Assembly: GCA_004020365.1 (NCBI GenBank)
Contig: SAQR01000031.1
Coordinates: 1 to 64,000 of the forward strand
From: Mesorhizobium sp.
GTDB taxonomy: Bacteria; Pseudomonadota; Alphaproteobacteria; Rhizobiales; Rhizobiaceae
Length of the DNA stretch: 64,000 nucleotides
Reading direction: 5' to 3'
Part shown: positions 55,511-64,000 of the stretch, piece by piece
Position numbering within the stretch: the stretch's first letter is position 1
Layout of the letters: each line of letters begins with the position of its first letter
Notes under the pieces: generated by a model
Seen by the model: the letters and a program-made list of their open reading frames with translations, nothing else
Told to the model about the DNA's origin: nothing
Databases searched by the model: none
Program-made: the position numbers and the translations under genes

Positions 55511-56623
55511 TCAGTTGATTGGGTTTATCGAGATTTCGGACAGCTTGACCGTGCGGCCCTCGTCGATCGAGCGATAGCCGGCTTCGATCAGCGCCATGGT
55601 CTTGACGTTGTCGGCAACGGACAGTGCCGGCGGCTCACCCGTCTTCACTGCGTGCTGGAGTTGCTCCATCACGCCGATGAAGGCATGCGGGAACCACATT
55701 GTGCTCCAGCTGGGAGTGGCCCATTCGCCGCCGGTGGTCTCGGTCGAAGCATAGGTCAGCGTCGAGGCCGAGCCTGTCGGCCAGCCGATCGTGCCCTTGG
55801 CGACGCCGTTGGTGCCGTCGACGCGCCAGTTGATGTGCTGGTCGTCCTTGTAGCCGTCCTGGCGCGGGCCGGACCAGACATCCTCCAGCGACACGGCGAG
55901 CACGCCGGACGGAAACCGCAGCGTCGAAACGGTGATGCCGTCCGAATGGTCGAACTTCGTTCGCGGATCCTTGCGGGTCAGCGTGGTGATCTCGTCGGGA
56001 TCGCCGAACAGGAAACGCAGCACGTCGAGATGGTGGACGCTCATATTGGCGAGCGTCAGCCGGTCATAGTCCTCGAGGAAGGTCTGCCAGTGCGGGATGG
56101 CATGCATGTCGATCTGCGCGAAGACGATGTCGCCGAGCGCGCCGCTGTCGACGATCTGCTTCAGCACCCGCATCGATTGGTCGTAGCGCATGTTCTGGTT
56201 GACCGAGAGGATCTTGCCGGCCCTGGCCGCCTCGTCGCGCAACTCGATCGCATCCTTGAGAGACAGCGCCAGCGGCTTCTGCGCCAGGATCCCCTTGATG
56301 TGCTTCTGCTTCAGCGCATGGCGGATCAGCGCCGGCTGCTGGTCGGGCGGAAACGCAAGGTCGATGATCTCGACATTTTCGTCCTCGATAAGCTGTTCCG
56401 GCGTGTCGTGGACGGTCGGGATCTCCCAGCGCCTGGCGACCTTCTCGGCGCTGGTCTTGGTCCTGGAGGCGATCGCCACCACCGGAAAGCCAGCTTCGTG
56501 ATAGGCGGCAAGATGGCACTCGGCCATGATCATGCCGGCGCCGACGCAGCCGATCCGGTATTCCCTGGTGCGAACTTTAACGTCCGGCTCGAAGCCGTCT
56601 CTTGGCCCGCCTTCGATCGCCAT
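55511..56623 (-). CDS. Gfo/Idh/MocA family NAD(P)-dependent oxidoreductase
   Basis: 370 residues. Rossmann motif GCVGAGMIMAECH (about 24-36), catalytic Lys in LAQKPLALS (the usual EKP motif with Gln for Glu), and NMSVHHLDVLRFLFG with the conserved histidine pair. ATG 56623 has GGGAGGA upstream. MocA and inositol dehydrogenase (IolG) belong to this family. It is coded between the ATPase and isomerase genes and probably oxidises the sugar or cyclitol. Confidence 0.92.
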   Translation of the reverse strand: MAIEGGPRDGFEPDVKVRTREYRIGCVGAGMIMAECHLAAYHEAGFPVVAIASRTKTSAEKVARRWEIPTVHDTPEQLIEDENVEIIDLAFPPDQQPALIRHALKQKHIKGILAQKPLALSLKDAIELRDEAARAGKILSVNQNMRYDQSMRVLKQIVDSGALGDIVFAQIDMHAIPHWQTFLEDYDRLTLANMSVHHLDVLRFLFGDPDEITTLTRKDPRTKFDHSDGITVSTLRFPSGVLAVSLEDVWSGPRQDGYKDDQHINWRVDGTNGVAKGTIGWPTGSASTLTYASTETTGGEWATPSWSTMWFPHAFIGVMEQLQHAVKTGEPPALSVADNVKTMALIEAGYRSIDEGRTVKLSEISINPIN

Positions 56624-56658
56624 GTCTTCCTCCCGAAGTTCGTTTCTTAAAACCGCCA

Positions 56659-57738
56659 TCATCTTGCCAGCGCTCCCCCGCTTTGCCCGAAATAATGCAC
56701 CCTGCCCGGCTCGCAGGATATCGCCACCATGGCATCCGGCCTGATGTCCGGCTGGCCGCGCAGCAGCGCCCTCAGGCGCGCCTGCCCGGCAGCGAGTGTC
56801 ACGACGGTATAGCCGCCGAGCGGCTCGACCTCGAACACTCGCGCCGGGCGCCCCGCACGCCCATCCGACGTTCCATCCCGATCCAGCCAGGGCCGGACCT
56901 TGATGTCTTCGGGCCTGAGCCCGATCTCGACCGCATCGGCCGGCGCGGCCTTATCCGCGATGCGGATCGTGCCTTCGGCTGCCTCGACGCCGCCCTCGCC
57001 GCGCACCGATTTCAAGATATTCATCATCGGCGAACCGAGCAGTCGCGCGACATAGGTGCTGGCTGGTCGGTCGTAGATCTCGGCCGGCGCGCCGATCTGC
57101 CTGATTTTGCCGTTCTCCAGGATGGCGATGCGGTCGGCGACCGACATCGCCTCTTCCTGGTCGTGCGTGACATAGATCAGCGTCTTGCCGAGCTCGCGCT
57201 GGATACGCTTCAGCTCGACGCGCGTCTCCTCGCGCAGCCGGGCATCGAGCGCCGAGATCGGGTCATCCATCAGATAGGCATTGGGATCGCGCACCAGCGC
57301 ACGCGCAATCGCCACGCGCTGCCGCTCGCCGCCTGAAAGCTGCGCCGGCGGCTTGTGCAGGATGTGACCGATATGCAGCTTGGCCGCGACGTCGGCGACA
57401 CGCTTTTGGATATCGGCCTCGGCGATCCGGCGTTCGACCAGGGGAAAGCGGACATTGTCGCGCGCGCTCATATGCGGAAACAGCGCCAGGTTCTGGAACA
57501 CCATGGCGACATTGCGCTCGGCTGGCGACACCGTATTGACCGGCCTGCCGCCGATCAGGATCTCGCCGCTATCGGGGGTTTCCAGTCCGAGCACCAGGCG
57601 CAGTATCGTCGATTTGCCGGATAGCGGCGGGCCGAAGAAGCAGAAGAACTCATTGTCGTTGACAGTGAACGAGGCGTCGTCGACGGCGAGCGTGTCGCCA
57701 TAGCGTTTCGTCACATTGTGGAAGACGATATCGGCCAT
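56659..57738 (-). CDS. CUT1-like ABC importer ATP-binding protein, degenerate Walker B (GlpT/GlpS-like)
   Basis: 359 residues with one ABC domain and a TOBE-like tail. Walker A is GPPLSGKS (36-43), Q-loop Gln82, signature LSGGE (134-138, canonical), Walker B LMDDP (Asp158 and Asp159), H-loop His192. The residue after the Walker B Asp is the catalytic base, normally Glu, and here it is Asp159. Hydrolysis at this monomer's own Walker site should be weak or absent. Partner: the next ATPase gene, 242 bases upstream with repeat DNA between. Start ATG 57738 (a longer frame is not supported). Confidence 0.92.
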   Translation of the reverse strand: MADIVFHNVTKRYGDTLAVDDASFTVNDNEFFCFFGPPLSGKSTILRLVLGLETPDSGEILIGGRPVNTVSPAERNVAMVFQNLALFPHMSARDNVRFPLVERRIAEADIQKRVADVAAKLHIGHILHKPPAQLSGGERQRVAIARALVRDPNAYLMDDPISALDARLREETRVELKRIQRELGKTLIYVTHDQEEAMSVADRIAILENGKIRQIGAPAEIYDRPASTYVARLLGSPMMNILKSVRGEGGVEAAEGTIRIADKAAPADAVEIGLRPEDIKVRPWLDRDGTSDGRAGRPARVFEVEPLGGYTVVTLAAGQARLRALLRGQPDIRPDAMVAISCEPGRVHYFGQSGGALAR

Positions 57739-57791
57739 GGTCTCAGCCCGCTCCACTGGTTGCGGACAGACTATCGGCGGGTCGCGCTCTT

Positions 57792-57938
57792 CCTTCTCCC
57801 CTTGTGGGAGAAGGTGGCCTCGCGAAGCGAGGTCGGATGAGGGGTGTTCCAGAAAACACCAACGCCTCATTCCGCCCAACACCCCTCATCCGTCTTGGCG
57901 CTGCGCGCCAATCCACCTTCTCCCACAAGGGGAGAAGG
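57792..57938. repeat. Paired inverted palindromic repeats, fifth locus
   Basis: Unit one (57792-57848) begins CCTTCTCCCCTTGTGGGAGAAGG and ends TCGGATGAGGGGTGTT. Unit two (57878-57938) is its inverted copy with an inserted TTGGCGCTGCGCGCCAA stem. It occupies the 242-base gap between the two ATPase genes of one operon. The hairpins could lower transcription of the distal genes. Confidence 0.85.
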
Positions 57939-57980
57939 GGGAAAGGGCGGCGCCGACGTAGAGATATTTGCACGAGCATC

Positions 57981-59075
57981 TCAGCCTCCCGCCTTGATGG
58001 CGCGACCAGTGCCAGCGTCGAAGACGCGCACCGACCGCGCGGCCGGCGCGACAACCGCCGTCTGCCCGATCGCCAGCCCGACATCATTGTCGAACACCGC
58101 CTTCACCGCGCTCTCGCCCTGGCCGAGATGGACGATGGTGCGCGCGCCGATGCGCTCGAGGAAATTTACCGGCAGCGAAAGCCCGCGGCCGCCTTCCGCC
58201 AGCGTGACCTGCTCCGGCCGGAAGCCGTAAAGCACGTCGCCCGGGCTGCCCCGCACCGCGGCGGCGATTTCGACCGGCAGTGGCGGCGTGACACCGAGCG
58301 GGCCGAGATCGATGACCAGGCCCCGGTCGCTCTCCGCCGGCCTGCCCCTCAGCAGGTTCATGCCCGGTGCACCGATGAAGCGGGCGACGAAAATATTGGC
58401 CGGATTGTTGTAGACCTCAAGCGGCGTGCCGACCTGCTGCAGCACGCCGTGGTCCATCACCGCGATGCGGTCGGCCATGGTCATCGCTTCGAGCTGGTCG
58501 TGGGTGACGTAGACCATGGTCTGCCGGAACTGCCGCTGCAGCTGCTTCAATTCGGTCCGCATCACCGCCCGGAAGGCCGCATCGACATTGGACAGCGGTT
58601 CGTCGAGCAGGAAGATCGCCGGCTCCATGATTGCCGAGCGGCCGATCGCCACCCGCTGCAATATGTTGACCGACAGCCGGTCGGCCTTGCGGTCGAGCAG
58701 CGGCGTCAGCTGCAGCATCTCGGCAATGGCGCCGACGCGGCGGCCGATCTCGGCTTTTGGCGCGCCGCGCATTTTCGGGCCGTAGGCGAGGTTCTGCCGC
58801 ACGCTCATATGGGTGAAGATCGCGTAGTTCTGGAAAACGAAGCCGACGCCGCGGCGTCCCATCGGCACGCCGGCCATGTCGCGCTCGCCGAACAGGATCT
58901 TGCCGCTGGTCGGCTCCTCCATGCCGGCGATCATGTTCATCGTCGTCGACTTGCCGCAGCCCGACGGTCCGAGCAGCGCCATGAACTCGCCGTCGGCGAT
59001 GGCGAGATCCATCGTCTTCAAGGCGGTGAAGTCGCCGAACTTCTTGACCAGGTTCTGCAGATGGATGGCGCTCAT
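57981..59075 (-). CDS. CUT1-like ABC importer ATP-binding protein, degenerate signature motif (GlpS/GlpT-like)
   Basis: 364 residues. Walker A GPSGCGKS (36-43), Q-loop Gln82, Walker B LLDEP (Asp158, Glu159), H-loop His192 are all canonical, but the ABC signature at 134-138 is LSVNI instead of LSGGQ. So this subunit has working ATP-binding residues but cannot properly close over its partner's nucleotide. The pattern is the mirror image of the ATPase at 56659-57738. It overlaps the permease gene by four bases. A C-terminal regulatory domain follows. Confidence 0.93.
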   Translation of the reverse strand: MSAIHLQNLVKKFGDFTALKTMDLAIADGEFMALLGPSGCGKSTTMNMIAGMEEPTSGKILFGERDMAGVPMGRRGVGFVFQNYAIFTHMSVRQNLAYGPKMRGAPKAEIGRRVGAIAEMLQLTPLLDRKADRLSVNILQRVAIGRSAIMEPAIFLLDEPLSNVDAAFRAVMRTELKQLQRQFRQTMVYVTHDQLEAMTMADRIAVMDHGVLQQVGTPLEVYNNPANIFVARFIGAPGMNLLRGRPAESDRGLVIDLGPLGVTPPLPVEIAAAVRGSPGDVLYGFRPEQVTLAEGGRGLSLPVNFLERIGARTIVHLGQGESAVKAVFDNDVGLAIGQTAVVAPAARSVRVFDAGTGRAIKAGG

Positions 59076-60031
59076 GCCGTCACCTCGCGTGCCCGCGCCG
59101 TGCGCTTCATGGCAAACACGGCAACGATGGACAGCACGATCAATATGGCCAGCGCGATCGCCGCGACATAGCCCCAGATCAGGTCCTGGGTGGTGAGCTT
59201 GTAGATGTAGACGGAGATGGTTTCGGTAGCGACGCCGGGACCGCCGCCGGTCATGATGTAGAGCGTGTCGAAGATCTTAAAATTCTCGATCACCCGGATC
59301 GCCAGCGCGATGATGATGATCGTCTTCATCTTGGGCAGCACGATGGTGACGAAGCGCTGCCAGGGATTGGCGCCGAGCAGCGTCGCCGCCTTGATCTGGT
59401 CTTCGGGCACGCCGACCAGGCCGGCAAGCAGGATCAGAAACATCAGCGGCGTCCATTGCCAGATGTCGGCGACCATGACGGCGATGAGCGCCAACGTCGG
59501 GTCCGACAGCCAGGCGATGGTGACGGGAAAGCCTGATAGCGCCGACAGGATGTCGTTGACCGGTCCGCCCGACTGGAACAGCATGAAGAACATGTAGCCG
59601 GCCACCGCCGGCACCACCATCATTGGCATCAGCAGGATCGAATAAAAGATCCGCCTGCCCGGAAACTCGTCGGCAAACAGCGTGGCGAGCGCCAGGCCGA
59701 GCAGGAATTCCGCCGGCACGCAGACGATCACGACGATGGCCGTGCGCTTCAGCGCGCTCCAGAAGCGCGCGTCGGCGGCTAGGTCGGTGTAGTTGGCAAA
59801 ATTGTTCCACAGCGACCAGGCGTTCCACCAGCCGAGGCCGGACAGCGGCGACCAGTCGGTCAGGCTGATATAGAGCTGCATCAAGAGCGGGAAGAGCGCG
59901 ATGAACAGCACCAGGATCTGCGCCGGCAAGGTCAGCCGGAAACCGAGCTTTGCCCCTTCGTCCCGAATGGTCGGCTTTACCTGGACGGTTTTCATCACGT
60001 CCTCCGGAACCGTGGCAGTGACCGCGCTCAT
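59072..60031 (-). CDS. CUT1-like ABC importer permease (MalF/GlpP-like)
   Basis: 319 residues from ATG 60031, which overlaps the stop of the previous permease (ATGA). ATG 59995 has a strong GGAGG five bases upstream and is an equally good start (307 residues). About six membrane segments, with the EAA loop [21 protein letters not shown] and [17 protein letters not shown], typical of MalF/UgpA-type permeases. It overlaps the downstream ATPase by four bases. Confidence 0.92.
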   Translation of the reverse strand: MSAVTATVPEDVMKTVQVKPTIRDEGAKLGFRLTLPAQILVLFIALFPLLMQLYISLTDWSPLSGLGWWNAWSLWNNFANYTDLAADARFWSALKRTAIVVIVCVPAEFLLGLALATLFADEFPGRRIFYSILLMPMMVVPAVAGYMFFMLFQSGGPVNDILSALSGFPVTIAWLSDPTLALIAVMVADIWQWTPLMFLILLAGLVGVPEDQIKAATLLGANPWQRFVTIVLPKMKTIIIIALAIRVIENFKIFDTLYIMTGGGPGVATETISVYIYKLTTQDLIWGYVAAIALAILIVLSIVAVFAMKRTARAREVTA

Positions 60032-60909
60032 TGCTTGAGCGCCCCGAAGGTCAGTCCGCGCACCAGGTGGCGCTGGATGGCGACACCCATGATGACAGGC
60101 GGCACCGCCGCGATCAGTCCAAGCGCTGCCTTGGCACCATAGAGCTGCCCGGTCATCGAGGAGGACAGCGAGGCCATGTAGACCGGCACCGTCACCCATT
60201 CGCGCGTCGTCAGAAGCAGCGCGATCAGATAATCCGACCAGTTGAGGATGAAGACGAACAGTGCGGCACTGGCCAGCGGCGCGCGCATCATCGGCAGCGT
60301 GATGCGGGTGAAGACGCGCCACCGCGAGCAGCCCTCGACCAGCGCCGCCTCCTCGATCTCGCGCGGCATGTCGTCGAAGAAGGTCTTCATCAGCCAGAAC
60401 GCAAAGGGCAGCGTGACGATGCCGTAGATCAGCGACAGCCCCCACCAGCTGTCGGTGAAGTTGAGGAAGGCCCACATGATCATCACCGGTGTCATGACCG
60501 CCATCGGCGGAAACAGGCGGAGCTGGATCAGCGCCAGCGGCAGGTTCTGGCCCGAGCCGAAGCGCGACAGCCCGTAGGCCGCCGCGGTGCCCGCCGACAT
60601 GGCGATCGCCGTTCCGAACACCGCCGACAGCAGCGATGACAGGATCGGTTTTAGGGCGGTACGGTCGAGCGCGACGATCAGGTTGTTGGTCGATTCACCA
60701 AAGATGAAGCGGAAATTGCTGAGCGTCGGATCCTTCGGCCACCAGGTCAGCTCGGCGCCGGTCGCCGACCATTCGGCGATCGGCTTGAAGGCCATCGACA
60801 CCATCCACAGGATCGGCACCAGCGTCACCGCAATGGCCGCAAGGATCGCTGCATAGCGGAATATTTCGAAGGGAACGGAACGCTTCATCTTGCAGCTTTG
60901 CTGGTCCAT
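60028..60909 (-). CDS. CUT1-like ABC importer permease (MalG/GlpQ-like)
   Basis: 293 residues, about six membrane segments. EAA loop [21 protein letters not shown] (about 187-207). It follows the binding-protein gene by 57 bases and overlaps the next permease gene (ATGA). MDQQ at 60909 is chosen; MKRS at 60888 is an in-frame alternative. It forms the channel with its partner. Confidence 0.92.
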   Translation of the reverse strand: MDQQSCKMKRSVPFEIFRYAAILAAIAVTLVPILWMVSMAFKPIAEWSATGAELTWWPKDPTLSNFRFIFGESTNNLIVALDRTALKPILSSLLSAVFGTAIAMSAGTAAAYGLSRFGSGQNLPLALIQLRLFPPMAVMTPVMIMWAFLNFTDSWWGLSLIYGIVTLPFAFWLMKTFFDDMPREIEEAALVEGCSRWRVFTRITLPMMRAPLASAALFVFILNWSDYLIALLLTTREWVTVPVYMASLSSSMTGQLYGAKAALGLIAAVPPVIMGVAIQRHLVRGLTFGALKQ

Positions 60910-60966
60910 CGTTTGCGGAGGCGAAGCGCAAACTCCTCGCCTCCATTTTGGATCCTGGGAGGAGGA

Positions 60967-62580
60967 TCAGCTGACCGGATCGAGAACGGTGGGCCAGGCC
61001 TCCTTGTTGGTCTTGATGGCTTCGAGAAGCTTCTCCTCGCCGGTGCGGCGGGCGATCTTCTTCCATTCCGCCTCGGTGTCGGCCATCGCCTGCTCGGCGG
61101 TCTTGGCTTTGGTCAGCGCGGCGACGAGATTCTCGTCCAGCGCATTGTGGAAGGCGGTGGCGCCGGGATAGTTGATGGTCGGGACGGTGCGGGCGACCGT
61201 CTCGCGCACCACATCCATGTGGTAGGCGTGATAGGTCTGGCGGACCAGCGGGTCGGAGAAATCCGACAGCCGGAACGGATCGAAATAGCCGCCGGGATTG
61301 GCGGTCATCCAGGCATAGATGCGGCTCGATCCCAGCCACTGCAGGAACAGATAGCATGCCTCCGGGTGCTTGGCCTGCGACGAGACTGAGGCCGACAGGT
61401 TGAGCCACAGCACCGAGCGGCTGATCAGCTTGCCGTCGATCTCGCGGCCGGGCGGCAGCATCGAGCCGATCTTGCCGGTGACAGCTGAATCCTTGTTGCC
61501 GGCATTGTCCAAAAATTTCGGCAGGTTGGAGAAGGCGCAGGTCATCGCGGCGCCGCCCTTGGCAAAATTGCCGTACTGCTCCGGCCAGCCCCACGAGATC
61601 GCGTCCGGCGAATGATGGGCCAGCGAGGCGATGTACTCGTTAACAGCAGCAATGCCTTGCTCTGAATTGATCAGCGGCTTGCCGCTATCGTCGAACAGGA
61701 ACTGATTTGGCGAAGCCATTGAGACATAACGCTGATACCAGTTGGTGTAGCCCCAGCCCTGGTTGCGCAGATCGGTCGAGCCGAACAGACCCTTGTCAGG
61801 GCGCTGGAAGAAGGCGGCGATCTCGTCATGCTGCTTCCAGGTCTTCGGCGGCGCCAACTCGTAGCCATGCTTGTCGGAGAAGGCTTTCTTCTCGGCCGCG
61901 TCGCCGAACAGATCGGTGCGGTAGACCCAGGTCTGGAAATCGCCGTCCAGCGACACGCCAAAGGTCGAGCCGCGATACTGGTTGAGCAGCGAAACGCCCT
62001 TGGCGCCGTCGACATAGCCGCGCTCGGGGTCGTCCCATTCCGGTTTGTACTGGGTGACGAAGTCGTCGAGCTTGAGGATGCCGCCGGTTTCGGCGAGGTC
62101 GCCGAGACGGTTCCATTCGACCGCATAGATGTCATAGGCCCCACCCCTGGTGGAGATGTCCTGCATCGTCTTGGTGAACTCCTGGCCGTTCGGGACGCCG
62201 ACGATTTCGAGCGGAATGCCGGTTTCTTTCTCCCACAGATCCTTGATCGAGGGCGCGCCGGCGGGGAATGGCTGCGTCAGCTGGCCGATCGAGCCGTCGG
62301 ACAGGCCAAGCACGATTTTGGCCGGCGCCTTGCCGACCCCCTTCATCGCCTTGGCCGCCTCGATGGCGCGGCCTTCCGGCGTGTCGGCGCCATATTGATA
62401 GCGCTCCGAGCCGTCGAAGCCGGTCGGGCCGCCGATCATGCCTGGCGCCAGCGCATCGGCCGCATAGGCGCGGCTGGGGCGGATGAATTTCGGCGCGATA
62501 CCTGCGGCGGCAACAAGCACTGCCGCCTTTCCACCCGACGCCAGCAGACGGCGCCGCGACATGCGGATCATATCAGACAT
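60967..62580 (-). CDS. Large ABC importer substrate-binding protein (GlpV-like), Tat-exported
   Basis: 537 residues, type II periplasmic fold, larger than most sugar-binding proteins (about 430), as in the GlpSTPQV glycerol system of rhizobia. The N-terminus has a twin-arginine signal SRRRLLAS followed by AVLVAAAGIAP. ATG 62580 has GGGAGGAG six to nine bases upstream. It is the first gene of the 14-gene operon. The two degenerate-type ATPases downstream are another GlpST-like trait. Substrate cannot be assigned: glycerol or a polyol would fit the transporter type. Confidence 0.9.
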   Translation of the reverse strand: MSDMIRMSRRRLLASGGKAAVLVAAAGIAPKFIRPSRAYAADALAPGMIGGPTGFDGSERYQYGADTPEGRAIEAAKAMKGVGKAPAKIVLGLSDGSIGQLTQPFPAGAPSIKDLWEKETGIPLEIVGVPNGQEFTKTMQDISTRGGAYDIYAVEWNRLGDLAETGGILKLDDFVTQYKPEWDDPERGYVDGAKGVSLLNQYRGSTFGVSLDGDFQTWVYRTDLFGDAAEKKAFSDKHGYELAPPKTWKQHDEIAAFFQRPDKGLFGSTDLRNQGWGYTNWYQRYVSMASPNQFLFDDSGKPLINSEQGIAAVNEYIASLAHHSPDAISWGWPEQYGNFAKGGAAMTCAFSNLPKFLDNAGNKDSAVTGKIGSMLPPGREIDGKLISRSVLWLNLSASVSSQAKHPEACYLFLQWLGSSRIYAWMTANPGGYFDPFRLSDFSDPLVRQTYHAYHMDVVRETVARTVPTINYPGATAFHNALDENLVAALTKAKTAEQAMADTEAEWKKIARRTGEEKLLEAIKTNKEAWPTVLDPVS

Positions 62581-62916
62581 TGGAACTCCTCCCTCGGGGC
62601 CTTGTTCCTCCACGGCCCTCATGATGGATATTGACGGCACCTGGCGAAGCCTGTCAACATCATAAATAATCAAAACACATCACAACATCGCAAATGGAGG
62701 AAAAATGCAGTCGACCAGGATCGTCACACCGCACTCAGTGCGTGGATTTGAGGCATCGTCCGAAGCACCGACCGTTTTCGGCGCGGCTCGACGATTTGGT
62801 GTCGCGCCGGCTTGCGCATCGGCTAAGGCCGGATACATCATTTCCCATCAGAATCGCGGACCGTTGAGCGCGCGATTTTGATGCGCCGTAGCGCACAAGC
62901 AGTGAGGTGATCGACT
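62581..62916. promoter_or_regulatory. Divergent promoter region of the 14-gene operon and LacI regulator
   Basis: An AT-rich block (about 62654-62695) near the operon start is the likely promoter region, rich in CATCATAAATAATC-type sequence. A TGCGCcgtaGCGCA inverted repeat lies at 62882-62895. A short frame with a good ribosome binding site is annotated separately at 62705. No perfect LacI operator was found, so the binding site remains unknown. Confidence 0.5.
62705..62881 (+). CDS. Possible 58-residue small protein in the LacI leader
   Basis: ATG 62705 follows GGAGG by four bases, and the frame runs to TGA 62879-62881, 35 bases before the LacI GTG. The peptide (MQSTRIVTPHSVRG...) is basic, has one Cys and no membrane segment, and resembles no family I know. 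The ribosome binding site is the main support. It may be a leader ORF or a chance frame. Confidence 0.3.
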   Translation: MQSTRIVTPHSVRGFEASSEAPTVFGAARRFGVAPACASAKAGYIISHQNRGPLSARF

Positions 62917-63948
62917 GTGCGGTCCACCCTGACAGACATAGCCCGGGAAGCCGGCGTTTCAGCCGCGACGGTCGATCGTGTGCTCAACAACCGCGCTGGG
63001 GTCAGGGCGCGCACCCGCGAGGTCGTGCTGGAGACGGCGCAGCGGCTGGGCTACATCGCTGAAAATTCGAACAGCCCGACCCCGCGCAGCGCGCTGTCCG
63101 GTGATGTGATCCGGCTCGACTTCGCCCTGCCCGCCGGCACCAATTCGTTCATCAAGATGCTGCACCGGCACATCGAGGCGCAGGCGCAATCGCGGCCAGA
63201 CCTCGATGTGCGCGTCGCCACGATCGAAGGCTTCAATCCCGATCGGCTTGCCCGCCTGCTGCAGGAATTGCGCGGCCAGACGCAAGGCGTCGGCGTCATC
63301 GCGCTCGATCACCCGACGGTCCGCGAGGCGATCCGCTCGCTGTCGGCCAGCGGCGTCAAGGTCGTCACCATCGCGTCCGACATCCTGCATGTGCCGAGGG
63401 TCGCCTATATCGGCATCGACAACCGCGCCGCCGGCCGACTCGCCGGCTATCTGCTCAATCGCTTCATGGCCGCCGGTCGTCCGGGCAAGGTCGCGCTGTT
63501 CGCCGGCTCGCTCTCCTATCGCGGCCATGAGGAGCGCGAGATGGGCTTCCGCCACATCCTGACCGAAGAATCGCCCAATCTGCAGATCGTCGAGATGCGC
63601 GAGATGCTCGATGACCGGGAAAAGGCCTATGCGGAGGCCTCCGCCCTGCTGGACCGGCATCCGGACCTGGCCGCGATCTACAATGTCGGCGCCGGCAACA
63701 CCGGCATCGCCCGCGCGCTCAGGGAGCGAGGCCGGGCGCTGTCGACCGTGTTTCTCGGCCATGAGGTGACCGAAGGCACCAAGGAGCTTTTGCTCGACGG
63801 CACGCTCGACGCGGTCATCGACCAGAACCCGCGCGTCGAGGCCCGCGAAGCGCTCAACACCTTGACCCACGCGATCAGGGGCTTGCCTTACGAACTCCAC
63901 CAGCCGAGGCTGCAGGTGATTTTTAGGGAGAGCATCCCGGAGATCTGA
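62917..63948 (+). CDS. LacI family transcriptional regulator of the divergent operon
   Basis: 343 residues from GTG 62917, GAGGTGA upstream. HTH and hinge: TLTDIAREAGVSAATVDRVLNNRAGV. The sensor domain has VGVIALDHPTVREAI and ASDILHVPRVAYIGIDNRAAGRLAGYLLNRF. It is divergent from the 14-gene operon and separated by 336 bases, so it is the natural candidate repressor or inducer-responsive regulator. The last bases of the window, 63949-64000, hold nothing I can assign. Confidence 0.93.
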   Translation: MRSTLTDIAREAGVSAATVDRVLNNRAGVRARTREVVLETAQRLGYIAENSNSPTPRSALSGDVIRLDFALPAGTNSFIKMLHRHIEAQAQSRPDLDVRVATIEGFNPDRLARLLQELRGQTQGVGVIALDHPTVREAIRSLSASGVKVVTIASDILHVPRVAYIGIDNRAAGRLAGYLLNRFMAAGRPGKVALFAGSLSYRGHEEREMGFRHILTEESPNLQIVEMREMLDDREKAYAEASALLDRHPDLAAIYNVGAGNTGIARALRERGRALSTVFLGHEVTEGTKELLLDGTLDAVIDQNPRVEAREALNTLTHAIRGLPYELHQPRLQVIFRESIPEI

Positions 63949-64000
63949 ACGGCCTGTGGCACTGTCAACACGGGCCTAGATCCTGCTCACCGTCGCTTGC

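Noticed and set aside
48174-56623. Calling this a true rhizopine operon with moc gene symbols
   Set aside because: No MocF or MocR is seen, several genes differ from described moc clusters, and the substrate is unknown, so symbols were withheld.

Overview
The window is high-GC, densely packed alphaproteobacterial DNA and reads like a chromosomal segment of a rhizobium of the Mesorhizobium/Phyllobacteriaceae type. The pointers are TamAB, five binding-protein-dependent sugar ABC systems or parts of them, MocD/MocE-type rhizopine-catabolism homologues, FCD-GntR, LacI and AraC sugar regulators, and paired palindromic intergenic repeats like the RIME elements of rhizobia. I see no tRNA, rRNA, CRISPR array, prophage or intact insertion sequence. 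The genus is an inference.

Layout. 1-4.4 kb (minus): tamB (cut by the window edge) and tamA, outer-membrane assembly. 4.7-13.3 kb (plus): alpha-2-macroglobulin with a thioester, PBP1C and a VanX-type D-Ala-D-Ala dipeptidase, a periplasmic defence and wall-repair group. 13.5-19.6 kb (plus): sulfate transporter (binding protein, CysT, CysW, CysA), a decayed vapBC scar, a second sulfate-binding protein and an Rrf2 regulator with four cysteines. 19.6-26.2 kb (minus): LacI regulator, CUT2 sugar ABC transporter with two permeases, and gluconokinase. 26.5-32.3 kb: small ArsR/SRPBCC operon, MFS carrier, DUF3175, His-rich secreted protein, and a Crp-type regulator translationally coupled to a membrane nucleotide cyclase. 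32.4-40.7 kb: two paralogous FCD-GntR regulators flanking two NAD-dependent dehydrogenases and beside a FrcBCA-like ABC transporter, with the same GntR-type operator half-sites in both divergent promoters, then an AraC regulator. 40.9-48.1 kb (plus): an eight-gene molybdenum hydroxylase operon in which the catalytic subunit is split into two genes, with MoxR and VWA maturation factors and an amidohydrolase/lactonase. 48.2-62.6 kb (minus): a 14-gene apparent operon. 62.9-63.9 kb: its likely LacI regulator, divergent.

The 14-gene operon is the most interesting unit. It joins a GlpSTPQV-like importer, a CUT2 sugar importer, a Gfo/Idh/MocA dehydrogenase, a TIM-barrel sugar isomerase, a DUF4432 epimerase-like protein, a MocD-type di-iron oxygenase with its MocE Rieske ferredoxin, and a PanB-like hydroxymethyltransferase. 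Read together this looks like uptake, O-demethylation and catabolism of a methylated sugar or cyclitol, with the PanB-like enzyme possibly handling the released one-carbon unit. This is inference. The two ATPases of its first importer are degenerate in complementary ways, so the heterodimer should have one working and one dead ATP site.

Other notable points are a paired palindromic repeat that has become coding sequence inside the VWA gene, a 5-residue tandem repeat tail on the cyclase, and a vapB frameshift plus vapC truncation next to cysA.
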